A DNA stretch of 64,000 nt from Halothiobacillus sp045689735 (GTDB taxonomy: Bacteria > Pseudomonadota > Gammaproteobacteria > Halothiobacillales > Halothiobacillaceae): positions 930,001 to 994,000 of the forward strand of contig NZ_CP142685.1 in the NCBI RefSeq assembly GCF_045689735.1, given 5' to 3'. Both the position numbers and the translations under genes were made by a program. Below the pieces are notes generated by a model that was not told the DNA's origin, ran no database searches, and saw only the letters and a list, made by a program, of their open reading frames with translations. Shown in pieces: positions 1-7,685 of the stretch (position 1 is the first letter of the stretch; each line of letters begins with the position of its first letter).

Positions 1-1494
1 GACATCGTCGGCGAAGCACGCCCGCAGCCGGGCATCAACATCGGCTATCTCAAGCAGGAGCCTGACCTCGATCCCGCCAAAGATGTCCGTGGCAATGTGA
101 TGGACGGGGTCGGCGAATTGGCCACGCTGCTGACGCGCTTCAATGAGATAAGCAATGAATTTGCCAACCCGGATGCCGACTTCGATAAATTGCTGGCGGA
201 GCAGGCCGATTTGCAAGACAAGATCGATGCGGCGGGCGGTTGGGATCTGGATCGCAAGCTGGAAATTGCGGCCGATGCCCTGCGCTTGCCGCCCTGGGAT
301 GCGGATGTCACCAAGCTTTCGGGGGGCGAGCGCCGCCGCGTCGCCCTGTGCCGGTTGCTGCTATCTAATCCGGATATGTTGATTCTCGATGAGCCGACCA
401 ACCATCTGGATGCCGAATCCGTGGCCTGGTTGGAGCGTTTTCTGCAGGAATTTGCGGGCACCGTCGTCGCGGTAACCCACGATCGTTACTTTCTCGACAA
501 TGTGGCCGGCTGGATTCTCGAACTGGACCGTGGGCAAGGGATTCCTTTCGAGGGTAACTATTCCCAATGGCTGGATAGCAAGGAAAAACGCTTGGCTCAG
601 GAAGAGAAAACCGAATCCGCCCGGCGCAAAGCGATGGAGCAGGAACTGGAATGGGTGCGACAAAATCCCAAAGGCCGGCAGGCCAAATCCAAGGCGCGGT
701 TGGCACGATTCGAGGAATTGCAGTCCGAGGAATTCCAGAAGCGTTCGGAAACCAACGAAATCTACATTCCCCCGGGACCGCGTCTCGGCGACAAAGTGAT
801 CGAAGTGACCAATCTGTCCAAACAGTTCGGTGACCGGGTGCTGTATCAAGGCTTGTCGTTCAGCGTGCCGAAGGGCGGCATTGTCGGGATTATCGGGCCG
901 AATGGTGTGGGCAAATCGACCCTGTTCAAGATGTTGATGGGTGAAGAGAAACCGGATTCCGGTGAAATCAGTCTGGGCGAAAGTGTCGAGCTTTCTTATG
1001 TGGCTCAAGGTCGCGACAACCTCGAAAACACCAAAACGGTTTGGGAGGAGGTGTCGGGTGGCTATGACATCATCACCGTTGGCAAATTCGAAATGCCTTC
1101 CCGCGCCTATCTCGGCCGCTTCAATTTCAAAGGCACCGATCAGCAAAAATTCATGAAAGACTTATCGGGCGGTGAGCGCAATCGCGTGCATTTGGCCAAG
1201 TTGCTCAAATCGGGCGGCAATGTGCTCCTGCTCGACGAGCCGACCAACGATCTGGATGTCGAAACCCTGCGTGCGCTTGAGCAGGCGATTCTGGATTTCC
1301 CGGGTTCCGCGATGGTCATCTCGCACGACCGCTGGTTCCTGGATCGGATCGCCACGCATATCTTGGCTTTTGAAGATGATGGCGCGGTGGTCTTTTTTGA
1401 GGGGAATTTCCAGGATTATGAAGCGGATCGGCATAAACGCTTGGGTACAGATGCGGATCAGCCCAAACGGCCAAAATATACGCGCCTTGCGTGA
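1..1494 (+). CDS. ettA: Energy-dependent translational throttle protein EttA (5' end cut by window)
   Basis: ABC-F ATPase that binds the ribosomal E site and couples translation to the ATP/ADP ratio. The frame is open from base 1, and 497 residues are visible against about 555 in the family, so the first ABC Walker A is missing. Seen: first ABC signature LSGGE at about 317-331 followed by Walker B LILDEP; a lysine/arginine-rich linker ending near the IPPGPRLGDKVIE segment typical of EttA; second Walker A GPNGVGKST near 895-921; second LSGGE near 1159; and LLLDEPTNDLD. There is no membrane segment, as expected for ABC-F. The tandem-ABC architecture and the linker make EttA preferable to Uup. 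Confidence 0.95.
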   Translation, partial: DIVGEARPQPGINIGYLKQEPDLDPAKDVRGNVMDGVGELATLLTRFNEISNEFANPDADFDKLLAEQADLQDKIDAAGGWDLDRKLEIAADALRLPPWDADVTKLSGGERRRVALCRLLLSNPDMLILDEPTNHLDAESVAWLERFLQEFAGTVVAVTHDRYFLDNVAGWILELDRGQGIPFEGNYSQWLDSKEKRLAQEEKTESARRKAMEQELEWVRQNPKGRQAKSKARLARFEELQSEEFQKRSETNEIYIPPGPRLGDKVIEVTNLSKQFGDRVLYQGLSFSVPKGGIVGIIGPNGVGKSTLFKMLMGEEKPDSGEISLGESVELSYVAQGRDNLENTKTVWEEVSGGYDIITVGKFEMPSRAYLGRFNFKGTDQQKFMKDLSGGERNRVHLAKLLKSGGNVLLLDEPTNDLDVETLRALEQAILDFPGSAMVISHDRWFLDRIATHILAFEDDGAVVFFEGNFQDYEADRHKRLGTDADQPKRPKYTRLA

Positions 1495-1584
1495 CATAGA
1501 TGGATCGTGGATCGCGAGCCGCGTGGATTTTTCGCCAAAAAATCCCGGCTTGCCAGTAAGCAATAATTTCACGGAGTAGAGAAG

Positions 1585-2400
1585 ATGATCAACCCAGCGC
1601 TTGAACAAGCCATTGTCAATAAAATCGTCGAGAAGGGCATTGCATTGCCGGTGTTGCCGGATGTTGCCCTGCGCGCGCGGCGCATTGCTGAGGCACCGGA
1701 TAGCACGGTGCAGGATTTGGCGGATGTCGTGGCGCAGGATCCGGCGATTGCGGCGCGTTTGATTCAAGTAGCGAACAGCGCGCTTTACCGGGGTACGAGC
1801 AAAATCGATGGGTTGAACCATGTCATTGCGCGGCTCGGGATGCGTACGGTGAGCCAACTGATCGTGTCGCTGTCGACTCAGCAACTCTTCAAGGCAAACC
1901 ATCCGGTGGTGAAAAAGGCGATGCAGGATCATTGGTCCTTTTCTGCGCAAATCGGCGCGCTGTCCCACCGGATTGCTCGGGAATACACCAAACTCGATTC
2001 CGATCAAGCCTTGCTGGCCGGGTTGCTGCATGGGGTGGGTGGCATTCCGGTGATCGTTGTCGCCGAAGAGATTCCCAAGCTGCTGGAGGCTCCGGCCGTT
2101 TTGGCGGAACTGGTGCAAAATCTACAGCCCCGGCTGGGGGCGAAGATCATGCAGGCCTGGGATTTTCCTTCGATGTTTCAGGAAGTCATCCGTGATGTCG
2201 CGGATCTTGGCTACACGCATGAACAACCCGCCAATTACTCGGATGTGGTGATTTCAGCGATCGCGCAGGCGCGCAATTTGACGGAAACACCGGATGGCCG
2301 CCCGATTACGGCCGCACAGCGCATCGGGATTGATTTATCGGTCAACCTCATCGATCAAGAAATCGATGAGGCGATCCGCGCGCTCAGTGCCGGATTTTGA
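1585..2400 (+). CDS. HDOD domain protein
   Basis: A 271-residue protein made almost entirely of an HDOD domain. HDOD is an HD-related output domain, usually non-catalytic, found in bacterial signalling proteins. Recognisable elements are the N-terminal LPVLPDVALRARRIAEAPDST stretch, the DPAIAARLIQVANSALYRG helix that is highly typical of HDOD, and the HVIARLGMRTVSQLIVS segment. No receiver, GGDEF or EAL domain is attached, so this is a stand-alone HDOD protein. The start ATG follows an AGAGAAG Shine-Dalgarno-like sequence. It lies about 90 nt after ettA and may be cotranscribed with it. Its partner and signal are unknown. Confidence 0.85.
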   Translation: MINPALEQAIVNKIVEKGIALPVLPDVALRARRIAEAPDSTVQDLADVVAQDPAIAARLIQVANSALYRGTSKIDGLNHVIARLGMRTVSQLIVSLSTQQLFKANHPVVKKAMQDHWSFSAQIGALSHRIAREYTKLDSDQALLAGLLHGVGGIPVIVVAEEIPKLLEAPAVLAELVQNLQPRLGAKIMQAWDFPSMFQEVIRDVADLGYTHEQPANYSDVVISAIAQARNLTETPDGRPITAAQRIGIDLSVNLIDQEIDEAIRALSAGF

Positions 2401-2418
2401 GCGCGCGCGCCGCCTTCC

Positions 2419-2721
2419 TTAACCCGCCTCGTCGGGCTCGATCAGGATGCGCTGCAGCGCGTGGGCTAAGGCTGTCGGTAGCTGGCGTTGAAGGTCTGGT
2501 GCCAACGCCGTGCCCTGAGGGCTGAGGAGACTGACGGTCTGGCTGTCGGGAACGCGCTGCTGTGGTCGTCCGAGATGATCGCACTCGATGGGCGGCTTAT
2601 CGCCCGTCATGAGAACCAAGGCGGGTGGGTCAGACAGCACCTCGATGACGGTGCCGCTCGTGCCGCCCACGGTCAGTTGGGTGCCGATCAGAGGTTCCAA
2701 AAGCTGCAATAAAGAGGGCAT
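2419..2721 (-). CDS. Hypothetical protein, 100 aa
   Basis: A small acidic soluble protein convergent with the HDOD gene, with 18 nt between their stops. The N-terminal half (LLEPLIGTQLTVGGTSGTVI) looks like a short beta-rich SH3-like segment. The C-terminal half is helical. No signal peptide, membrane segment or cysteine motif is visible. Support for coding comes from strand-consistent codon use and from the lack of any competing gene here. I do not recognise the family. Confidence 0.5.
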   Translation of the reverse strand: MPSLLQLLEPLIGTQLTVGGTSGTVIEVLSDPPALVLMTGDKPPIECDHLGRPQQRVPDSQTVSLLSPQGTALAPDLQRQLPTALAHALQRILIEPDEAG

Positions 2722-2825
2722 CGGGGTGGCTCGATCGGATGGGTCGGGTGTTGGGAAGAATAGCGGCTTTGTTATTCGATTTTTAGTTATTTCTCCATTT
2801 TTGGTTTTTTCTCAATGGGTCGGGC

Positions 2826-3413
2826 ATGGTCATGCGTTACGAAGTGCTGAACACCGAAACTCTGTATCGTGGGTTTTTCACCATGAATCGCCTAGAACTG
2901 CGCTTTGCCCACTTCAACGGGCAGATGTCTGCGCCCATCCAGCGGGAACTATTTGAACGGGGGCATGCGGTGGCGGTTTTGCCGCTGCATATCGAAAGCG
3001 GTCAGGTGGTGTTGACCGAGCAGTTTCGCCCCGGTGCTTTGGAGGCGCCGGGCGGGCCATGGTTGACCGAAATTGTCGCGGGGATGATCGAGCCGGACGA
3101 ATCCGTTGAGGCGGTGGCGGCGCGTGAGTTGCAGGAAGAGGCAGGCTTGATGGGCGTGAGGCTCATCCCGATCACCCGCTATTGGGTCAGCCCGGGCGGA
3201 ACGACCGAGAGTATTTTTCTGTTTCTCGGATTGATCGATGCCTTGCCGGAGCGGACAGTACACGGCCTGCCCGAAGAACAGGAGGACATTCGCTTGCGGA
3301 TTCTGCCGTTCGATGCGGCCTTGGCGCTTGTCGATCAAGGCGCCATTTGCTCCGCCGCACCGATCATCGCCCTGCAATGGTTGGATCGACACCGTGCTCG
3401 GTGGCAGATTTAG
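2826..3413 (+). CDS. nudF: ADP-ribose pyrophosphatase (Nudix)
   Basis: Hydrolyses ADP-ribose to AMP and ribose 5-phosphate, in the cytoplasm. The Nudix box is intact: G86 onward reads GMIEPDESV, then RELQEEAG around residues 100-107, with the metal-binding glutamates in place. The ETLYRGFF segment near residue 11 and SPGGTTES and HGLPEEQEDIR further on match the NudF family. The 195-residue length fits. Because ETLYRGFF is conserved, the start must be at or before 2832. ATG 2826 is chosen, and no strong Shine-Dalgarno is visible. An AT-rich stretch (2765-2815) upstream probably holds the promoter. Confidence 0.9.
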   Translation: MVMRYEVLNTETLYRGFFTMNRLELRFAHFNGQMSAPIQRELFERGHAVAVLPLHIESGQVVLTEQFRPGALEAPGGPWLTEIVAGMIEPDESVEAVAARELQEEAGLMGVRLIPITRYWVSPGGTTESIFLFLGLIDALPERTVHGLPEEQEDIRLRILPFDAALALVDQGAICSAAPIIALQWLDRHRARWQI

Positions 3414-3473
3414 AAAAGTGCTGATCAAATCCTTGGGCGGATTGATTCAGACTTTACTTAGCGCGGAGGCAGC

Positions 3474-4799
3474 ATGATGGATTCATGGTTTACCCCGGTA
3501 CTCCGGGTGGGGGTGACCGGGCTGTCGCAAGCGGGAAAATCGACGCTCATTACCACCCTGATCAACCACCTGGAAAATGTGCGTCGCGGATCGTTGCGCG
3601 GGGTGCCCGAGCTTTCCAGCCTGACCCACGGTCATTGGCAGCGGGCTACGCCGCGCGCGTTTGATTATGACGCCGGGCTGACTGCCTTGACCGGCCAACC
3701 CCCGCGTTGGCCGCAATCCACGACGGATTGGTCCGTCGCGCGGATCGAGCTGAGTTTTGCGCGCCGCTGGCATGATCTTGCCCCGCGTAAGCAAATCATC
3801 GAGTTAGTGGACTATCCCGGTGAATGGCTGTTGGATTTACAGCTCATGGACTGGTCTTATGCGGAATTTTGCCGCACGGTTTGGGATTGGTGCGCGCGCG
3901 AGCCCCGGGCATCCCTCGGTCGGGCGCTACTGAGCGAATTGGCGGCGATTGATCCCGCACAGCCTGCGGATCCCGCGCTGCTGGCACGGTTGCAGCAGGA
4001 CTGGGCGGAATTCCTCGCGCAGTGCCGCCAGCCGCCGTATTCGTTGAGCCAGAATCTGCCCGGGCGTTTTCTCTTGGCCGGGGATGTGTATGCGCCGCAA
4101 GCGCAGCCTTTCATCCCGCTTTTTTCGCTGGCTGCGATGGCAAAGGATGCGCCGCCGTGGCCAAAAAACAGTCTAGGGGCGGTTTGTGACCAGCGCTATG
4201 AGGCGTATCGGGATCAGGTCGTGCGTCCGTTTTTTGCAGAACATTTTCAATCGCTCGATGCCCAGATCATCCTGATTGACCTTTTGGGTGCCATGACCGC
4301 CGGGCCAGCGGCGCTACAAGATATGCGCGCGGCAATCGAGGGCGTACTGGCACCGTTCCGTTACGGACGGGACCACTGGCTGGGTCGTCTGTTCCGGCGG
4401 CGCATCCGCAAGGTGGCAGTCTGTGCCAGCAAAATCGATCATCTCTTGCCAGCCGATCAATTGAGGCTCCAATCCTTGGTGGAATCATTCCTATATGAAT
4501 CGGTGCAACGGCTGGCCGCCGCGGATATTGATCTGCAACTCTTCGCCATGACGGCGATCCAGTCCGCCCAGTTGAAAACGGATGCCAGCGGTGCGCAAAG
4601 CCTGATCGGGGTGGACAAGCGCCTTGGGGAGCGCATTGAATTTACTCCGCCGACGCTGCCCGATCACCTACCCCATCAGCTGAATCTGCGGATCGCTGAA
4701 CTGCCGGTGCTCGCACCGCCGCCCGGTTTGGATCGGGCGCGGCCTTTTCCCTCGCGGCGGGTCGATCAACTCATCAAATTTTTATTGGAGGCGGTATGA
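3474..4799 (+). CDS. ycjX: YcjX-family P-loop ATPase (DUF463)
   Basis: A 441-residue P-loop protein. The Walker A is GLSQAGKST at residues 16-24, and LVDYPGEWLLDL near residue 110 serves as the switch/Walker B region, both hallmarks of the YcjX family. In enterobacteria ycjX and ycjF are envelope- or heat-stress genes near psp, and their biochemical role is unclear. The start ATG at 3474 has GGAGG 5 nt upstream. It overlaps ycjF by four bases (ATGA), so the two are translationally coupled. No psp genes are visible. Confidence 0.9.
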   Translation: MMDSWFTPVLRVGVTGLSQAGKSTLITTLINHLENVRRGSLRGVPELSSLTHGHWQRATPRAFDYDAGLTALTGQPPRWPQSTTDWSVARIELSFARRWHDLAPRKQIIELVDYPGEWLLDLQLMDWSYAEFCRTVWDWCAREPRASLGRALLSELAAIDPAQPADPALLARLQQDWAEFLAQCRQPPYSLSQNLPGRFLLAGDVYAPQAQPFIPLFSLAAMAKDAPPWPKNSLGAVCDQRYEAYRDQVVRPFFAEHFQSLDAQIILIDLLGAMTAGPAALQDMRAAIEGVLAPFRYGRDHWLGRLFRRRIRKVAVCASKIDHLLPADQLRLQSLVESFLYESVQRLAAADIDLQLFAMTAIQSAQLKTDASGAQSLIGVDKRLGERIEFTPPTLPDHLPHQLNLRIAELPVLAPPPGLDRARPFPSRRVDQLIKFLLEAV

Positions 4800-5788
4800 G
4801 CCATCCTGCCGAAGAAGTGGTATTGCCCACCAAAATACATGCAATCGGGGAGGCCGTGCCCGCGATCGATCCCGAGAATTTGGTGGATGCGGGGGCAGAC
4901 GACGCGGCGTCTGCCGACTTGTTGCCCCCGACGCGCAGCCATGGGTTCACGCGGCTTTTGACTGCGGCGCTGCTGATCTGGCTGGCTGTGTCCTGGGGGC
5001 AGACGGTGGTTTGGGGCTGGGCGCTGTCCGCTTGGCTCGGAGGGGGCTTACTCGCCATTGGCATCGCGCTGTTGCTCGGTTTTCTGGCGCTGGGCTGGCA
5101 AGCGCGCCGCGCCCGGGTCGAACTCGATGCCCTCAGCGCGGCGCAGGCGCAGTGGACGGCGGATCTGGCGCAGCCGCTGCCCGTATCGGGCGATGTCGTG
5201 GCGCGGCTGCACGCGGTGCAGGCACTCTATCCCCGCAGCCCGCACCTCGCCTCACTGAAGGCAGCGGTCGAAACCGTCGATGCGGGTTGGACCTTGCCAG
5301 AGGCCGCCGCACTCCTGCGGCAGTGGTATGCCCCGCAAGATCGGCAAGCGGTGGCACTCGTCAAGCGAGAGGCGCTGAAAACCGGCATCTTCATCGCCGC
5401 AAGCCCCTATCCGGCGCTTGATCTGCTTCTGGTCGCCTGGCGCAATGCGGCGATGGTCGAGCGCGTGGCGGGTATTTACGGGATTCGCTGGTCGGCGGCA
5501 GCGCGTTGGCGGCTGTATCAACTGATTCTGCGCAATATTGCGTTTACGACCGTGACGGAAACCGTACTCGACTCGGCGAGCCAAACCTGGCTATCCAATC
5601 TATTAATGCAAGTGGGCGCCCGAGCGGGGCAGGGGGTGGGGGTTGCCTTGTATTCCCTGCGGATCGGCCAGCAGGCGATGCGTCTATGCCGTGTGCTGCC
5701 CGCTTCTGAAACCCTCATTTCCAAAAATTTGATGCGTTTGGTGGTTGAAGAATTGCTGAATCGCTCGCCAAAATCGTCGGCACAATGA
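4796..5788 (+). CDS. ycjF: YcjF-family inner membrane protein (DUF697)
   Basis: A 330-residue membrane protein. Two close hydrophobic segments lie at about residues 50-100 (LLTAALLIWLAVSWGQ and WLGGGLLAIGIALLLGFLAL). A large soluble C-terminal part carries the DUF697-like region (TVLDSASQTWLSNLLMQVGARAGQGV). Coupling with ycjX is the usual arrangement for this family, and the four-base overlap supports joint expression. The biochemical role is not established. Confidence 0.88.
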   Translation: MSHPAEEVVLPTKIHAIGEAVPAIDPENLVDAGADDAASADLLPPTRSHGFTRLLTAALLIWLAVSWGQTVVWGWALSAWLGGGLLAIGIALLLGFLALGWQARRARVELDALSAAQAQWTADLAQPLPVSGDVVARLHAVQALYPRSPHLASLKAAVETVDAGWTLPEAAALLRQWYAPQDRQAVALVKREALKTGIFIAASPYPALDLLLVAWRNAAMVERVAGIYGIRWSAAARWRLYQLILRNIAFTTVTETVLDSASQTWLSNLLMQVGARAGQGVGVALYSLRIGQQAMRLCRVLPASETLISKNLMRLVVEELLNRSPKSSAQ

Positions 5789-6213
5789 GTCCATCGCGCT
5801 TACCGGCCTTGTATCTTCCGACCCGCCAGCCTTTGTCCCCTGCGGTCATGCGCGGTTTGGACGAATGGCTGCCTGACGCTGTCCAAGCTCCACCCCCGCT
5901 TGCGGCGGCGGCCATCTGGCAAGGGTTGATGTCGGCATATCCGCAAGGCAGAGCCGCGGCCGGCTATGCTCTGGGTTGGTTGTGGTACGGCTGGCGCATG
6001 GCCTTGGCGCCCGCCGCGTGGCAGGCCATCGCGCAGGAAGCATCGGAATTGATGCCGAGCGCGGATTACCTCGCCTGGCGGGCGGATATTCAGCGATTAC
6101 AGGCCTTGCCCCTGTATGCTGCGCCCAGAGCCCGTTGGCAATCGCCCGATGAATTGCGTCGCGAAGCGCAGATCATCGCCTATCTGCGCGGCGGGCGATC
6201 CGTGACGAGATAA
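5785..6213 (+). CDS. Hypothetical protein coupled to ycjXF, 142 aa
   Basis: Starts inside the ycjF stop (ATGA overlap), so it is the third cistron of the ycjX-ycjF operon. The product is small, tryptophan- and alanine-rich, and has no clear signal peptide. A moderately hydrophobic stretch in the middle (GYALGWLWYGWRMALAPAAW) could be a membrane segment or a buried helix. No motif is recognised. The tight coupling suggests a role linked to the YcjX/YcjF system. Confidence 0.6.
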   Translation: MSPSRLPALYLPTRQPLSPAVMRGLDEWLPDAVQAPPPLAAAAIWQGLMSAYPQGRAAAGYALGWLWYGWRMALAPAAWQAIAQEASELMPSADYLAWRADIQRLQALPLYAAPRARWQSPDELRREAQIIAYLRGGRSVTR

Positions 6214-6225
6214 TGTGCGAAGCTA

Positions 6226-6253
6226 CTTGAAAATTTCCGGATAAACCCAAACT
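6226..6253 (+). promoter_or_regulatory. Possible sigma-32 (heat-shock) promoter of htpX
   Basis: CTTGAAA at 6226-6232, a 13-nt spacer, then CCCAAACT at 6246-6253. This resembles the sigma-32 consensus (CTTGAAA, 11-16 nt, CCCCATnT). The -35 is a perfect match and the -10 a partial one. htpX belongs to the heat-shock regulon in E. coli. The site lies about 65 nt before the htpX start. The assignment is by eye only. Confidence 0.4.
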
Positions 6254-6319
6254 TTTCAGTACAGTATTTGACTAATTGCCTGATCATTCGTTTTAACCCT
6301 CGGGAGGGATCATCGACCT

Positions 6320-7249
6320 ATGAAACGCATCCTGCTGTTTTTGCTGACTAACTTGGCCGTGATGCTGGTGTTGACCATCGCCTGGTTCGTGATTTCCAAG
6401 GTCTTTGGCCTGGGTGCGACCATGAGTAAGGACGGCATCAACTATGGTTCTACCCTTGTCTTGGCCGCGGTGTTCGGTTTTGGCGGCTCGCTGATTTCGC
6501 TGATGATGTCCAAATGGATGGCCAAGCGCAGCGTGGGTGCGGAGGTGATCGAACAGCCGCGCAATGAGGCTGAGCGTTGGTTGCTGCAAACCGTTGAGCG
6601 TCAGGCCAAACTGGCCGGTATCGGCATGCCGGAAGTCGCGATTTATGACTCGCCGGAAATCAATGCATTTGCGACCGGCGCTAGTCGGAATCATGCGTTG
6701 GTGGCCGTTTCCACCGGCTTGCTGGCCAACATGACCCGCGATGAGGCGGAGGCCGTATTGGGGCACGAGGTCGGGCACATCGCCAATGGTGACATGATTA
6801 CCCTGACGCTGATTCAAGGGGTGGTGAATACCTTCGTGATTTTCTTCGCCCGGATCGTCGGGTACTTCGTGGACCGCGTCTTGCTGAAAAACCAGGACGA
6901 TGCCCCCGGAATCGGGTTTTATGTCGCCACCATCGTTGCCGAAATTGTGTTCGGCATTCTGGCGAGCATCATCGTGATGTGGTTCTCCCGCCAGCGGGAA
7001 TTCCGCGCTGATGCCGCCGGGGCGCGCTTTGCGGGTCGGCAGAAAATGATCGCCGCCTTGGAGCGACTCAAGCTCAACTACGAGACACCAGCGCAACTGC
7101 CTGCCCAGATGACCGCGTTCGGGATTTCGGGGCATCAAGGCAGTTTCGGTCGGTTGTTTATGTCGCATCCCCCGCTGGATGAGCGGATTGCCGCCCTGCG
7201 TAACGCAGCCAATTCCGATTTCGGTGCCCGTAGCGCGACTGTGCAATAA
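6320..7249 (+). CDS. htpX: Membrane zinc metalloprotease HtpX
   Basis: An M48 family protease of the inner membrane that degrades misfolded membrane proteins together with FtsH. Two N-terminal membrane segments (about residues 4-27 and 43-63) precede the catalytic motif H149-E-V-G-H153. Another hydrophobic pair follows, and REFRADAAGARFAG supplies the third zinc ligand region near residue 232. The 309-residue length is normal. GGAGG lies about 12 nt before the ATG, a longer than usual spacing. A heat-shock-like promoter lies upstream. Confidence 0.95.
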   Translation: MKRILLFLLTNLAVMLVLTIAWFVISKVFGLGATMSKDGINYGSTLVLAAVFGFGGSLISLMMSKWMAKRSVGAEVIEQPRNEAERWLLQTVERQAKLAGIGMPEVAIYDSPEINAFATGASRNHALVAVSTGLLANMTRDEAEAVLGHEVGHIANGDMITLTLIQGVVNTFVIFFARIVGYFVDRVLLKNQDDAPGIGFYVATIVAEIVFGILASIIVMWFSRQREFRADAAGARFAGRQKMIAALERLKLNYETPAQLPAQMTAFGISGHQGSFGRLFMSHPPLDERIAALRNAANSDFGARSATVQ

Positions 7250-7273
7250 TCGTCGAACCTAGATTGTGGATGC

Positions 7274-7300
7274 AAAACCCGCCAGCGTGCGGGTTTTTTT
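7274..7300 (+). terminator. Rho-independent terminator after htpX
   Basis: An 8-bp stem AAACCCGC (7275-7282) / GCGGGTTT (7289-7296) with a 6-nt loop runs straight into a T-run ending at 7300. It lies 25 nt after the htpX stop. Confidence 0.85.
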
Positions 7301-7421
7301 ATTGTTCGCGCTGGGGCGTCGTCGGGTGGTTTTTTGAGGGTTTTTCCATACGCCAATGGAACCGATACACTGGCCAGATAATCAAAGCCAAAGACGATGC
7401 CCTGAAGGGGCGGGAGGAACA

Positions 7422-7634
7422 ATGGGCGTACTGTATCTGTTTGTGCCGCTGAGCGTCGTGATTGCCGGCGTCATGGTTTGGGCCGTGTTCTGGGCGATTC
7501 GCAACAATCAATATGAAGATTTGGACGGACCCGCGCACCGCATGCTGCTGGATGATGATGATCCGAAGATTCCCGTGCCTTCCCCCACCACGGAGACAGA
7601 GCCTGCCCAAGTGGTCGCCAGAAAATCGGAGTGA
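7422..7634 (+). CDS. ccoS: cbb3-type cytochrome oxidase assembly protein CcoS
   Basis: A 70-residue single-span membrane protein (LYLFVPLSVVIAGVMVWAVF), followed by RNNQYEDLDGPAHRMLLDDD, which is the CcoS signature. CcoS helps insert heme and copper cofactors into cbb3-type terminal oxidases. ATG 7422 is chosen over the upstream ATG 7356 because GGGAGGA lies 5 nt before it and the protein then begins directly with the conserved hydrophobic segment. Unusually, no ccoNOPQ, ccoG, ccoH or ccoI neighbours are here, so the oxidase operon must lie elsewhere. Confidence 0.88.
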   Translation: MGVLYLFVPLSVVIAGVMVWAVFWAIRNNQYEDLDGPAHRMLLDDDDPKIPVPSPTTETEPAQVVARKSE

Positions 7635-7643
7635 CCAGAAACC

Positions 7644-7670
7644 ACAACGCCCCAGGATTCGGGGCGTTGT
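7644..7670. terminator. Bidirectional hairpin between ccoS and metG
   Basis: A 10-bp perfect stem ACAACGCCCC (7644-7653) / GGGGCGTTGT (7661-7670) with a 7-nt loop, between the convergent stops of ccoS and metG. There is no long T-run on either side, so termination may be inefficient or Rho-assisted. Confidence 0.6.
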
Positions 7671-7685
7671 CAGTTGTGATGCCGC

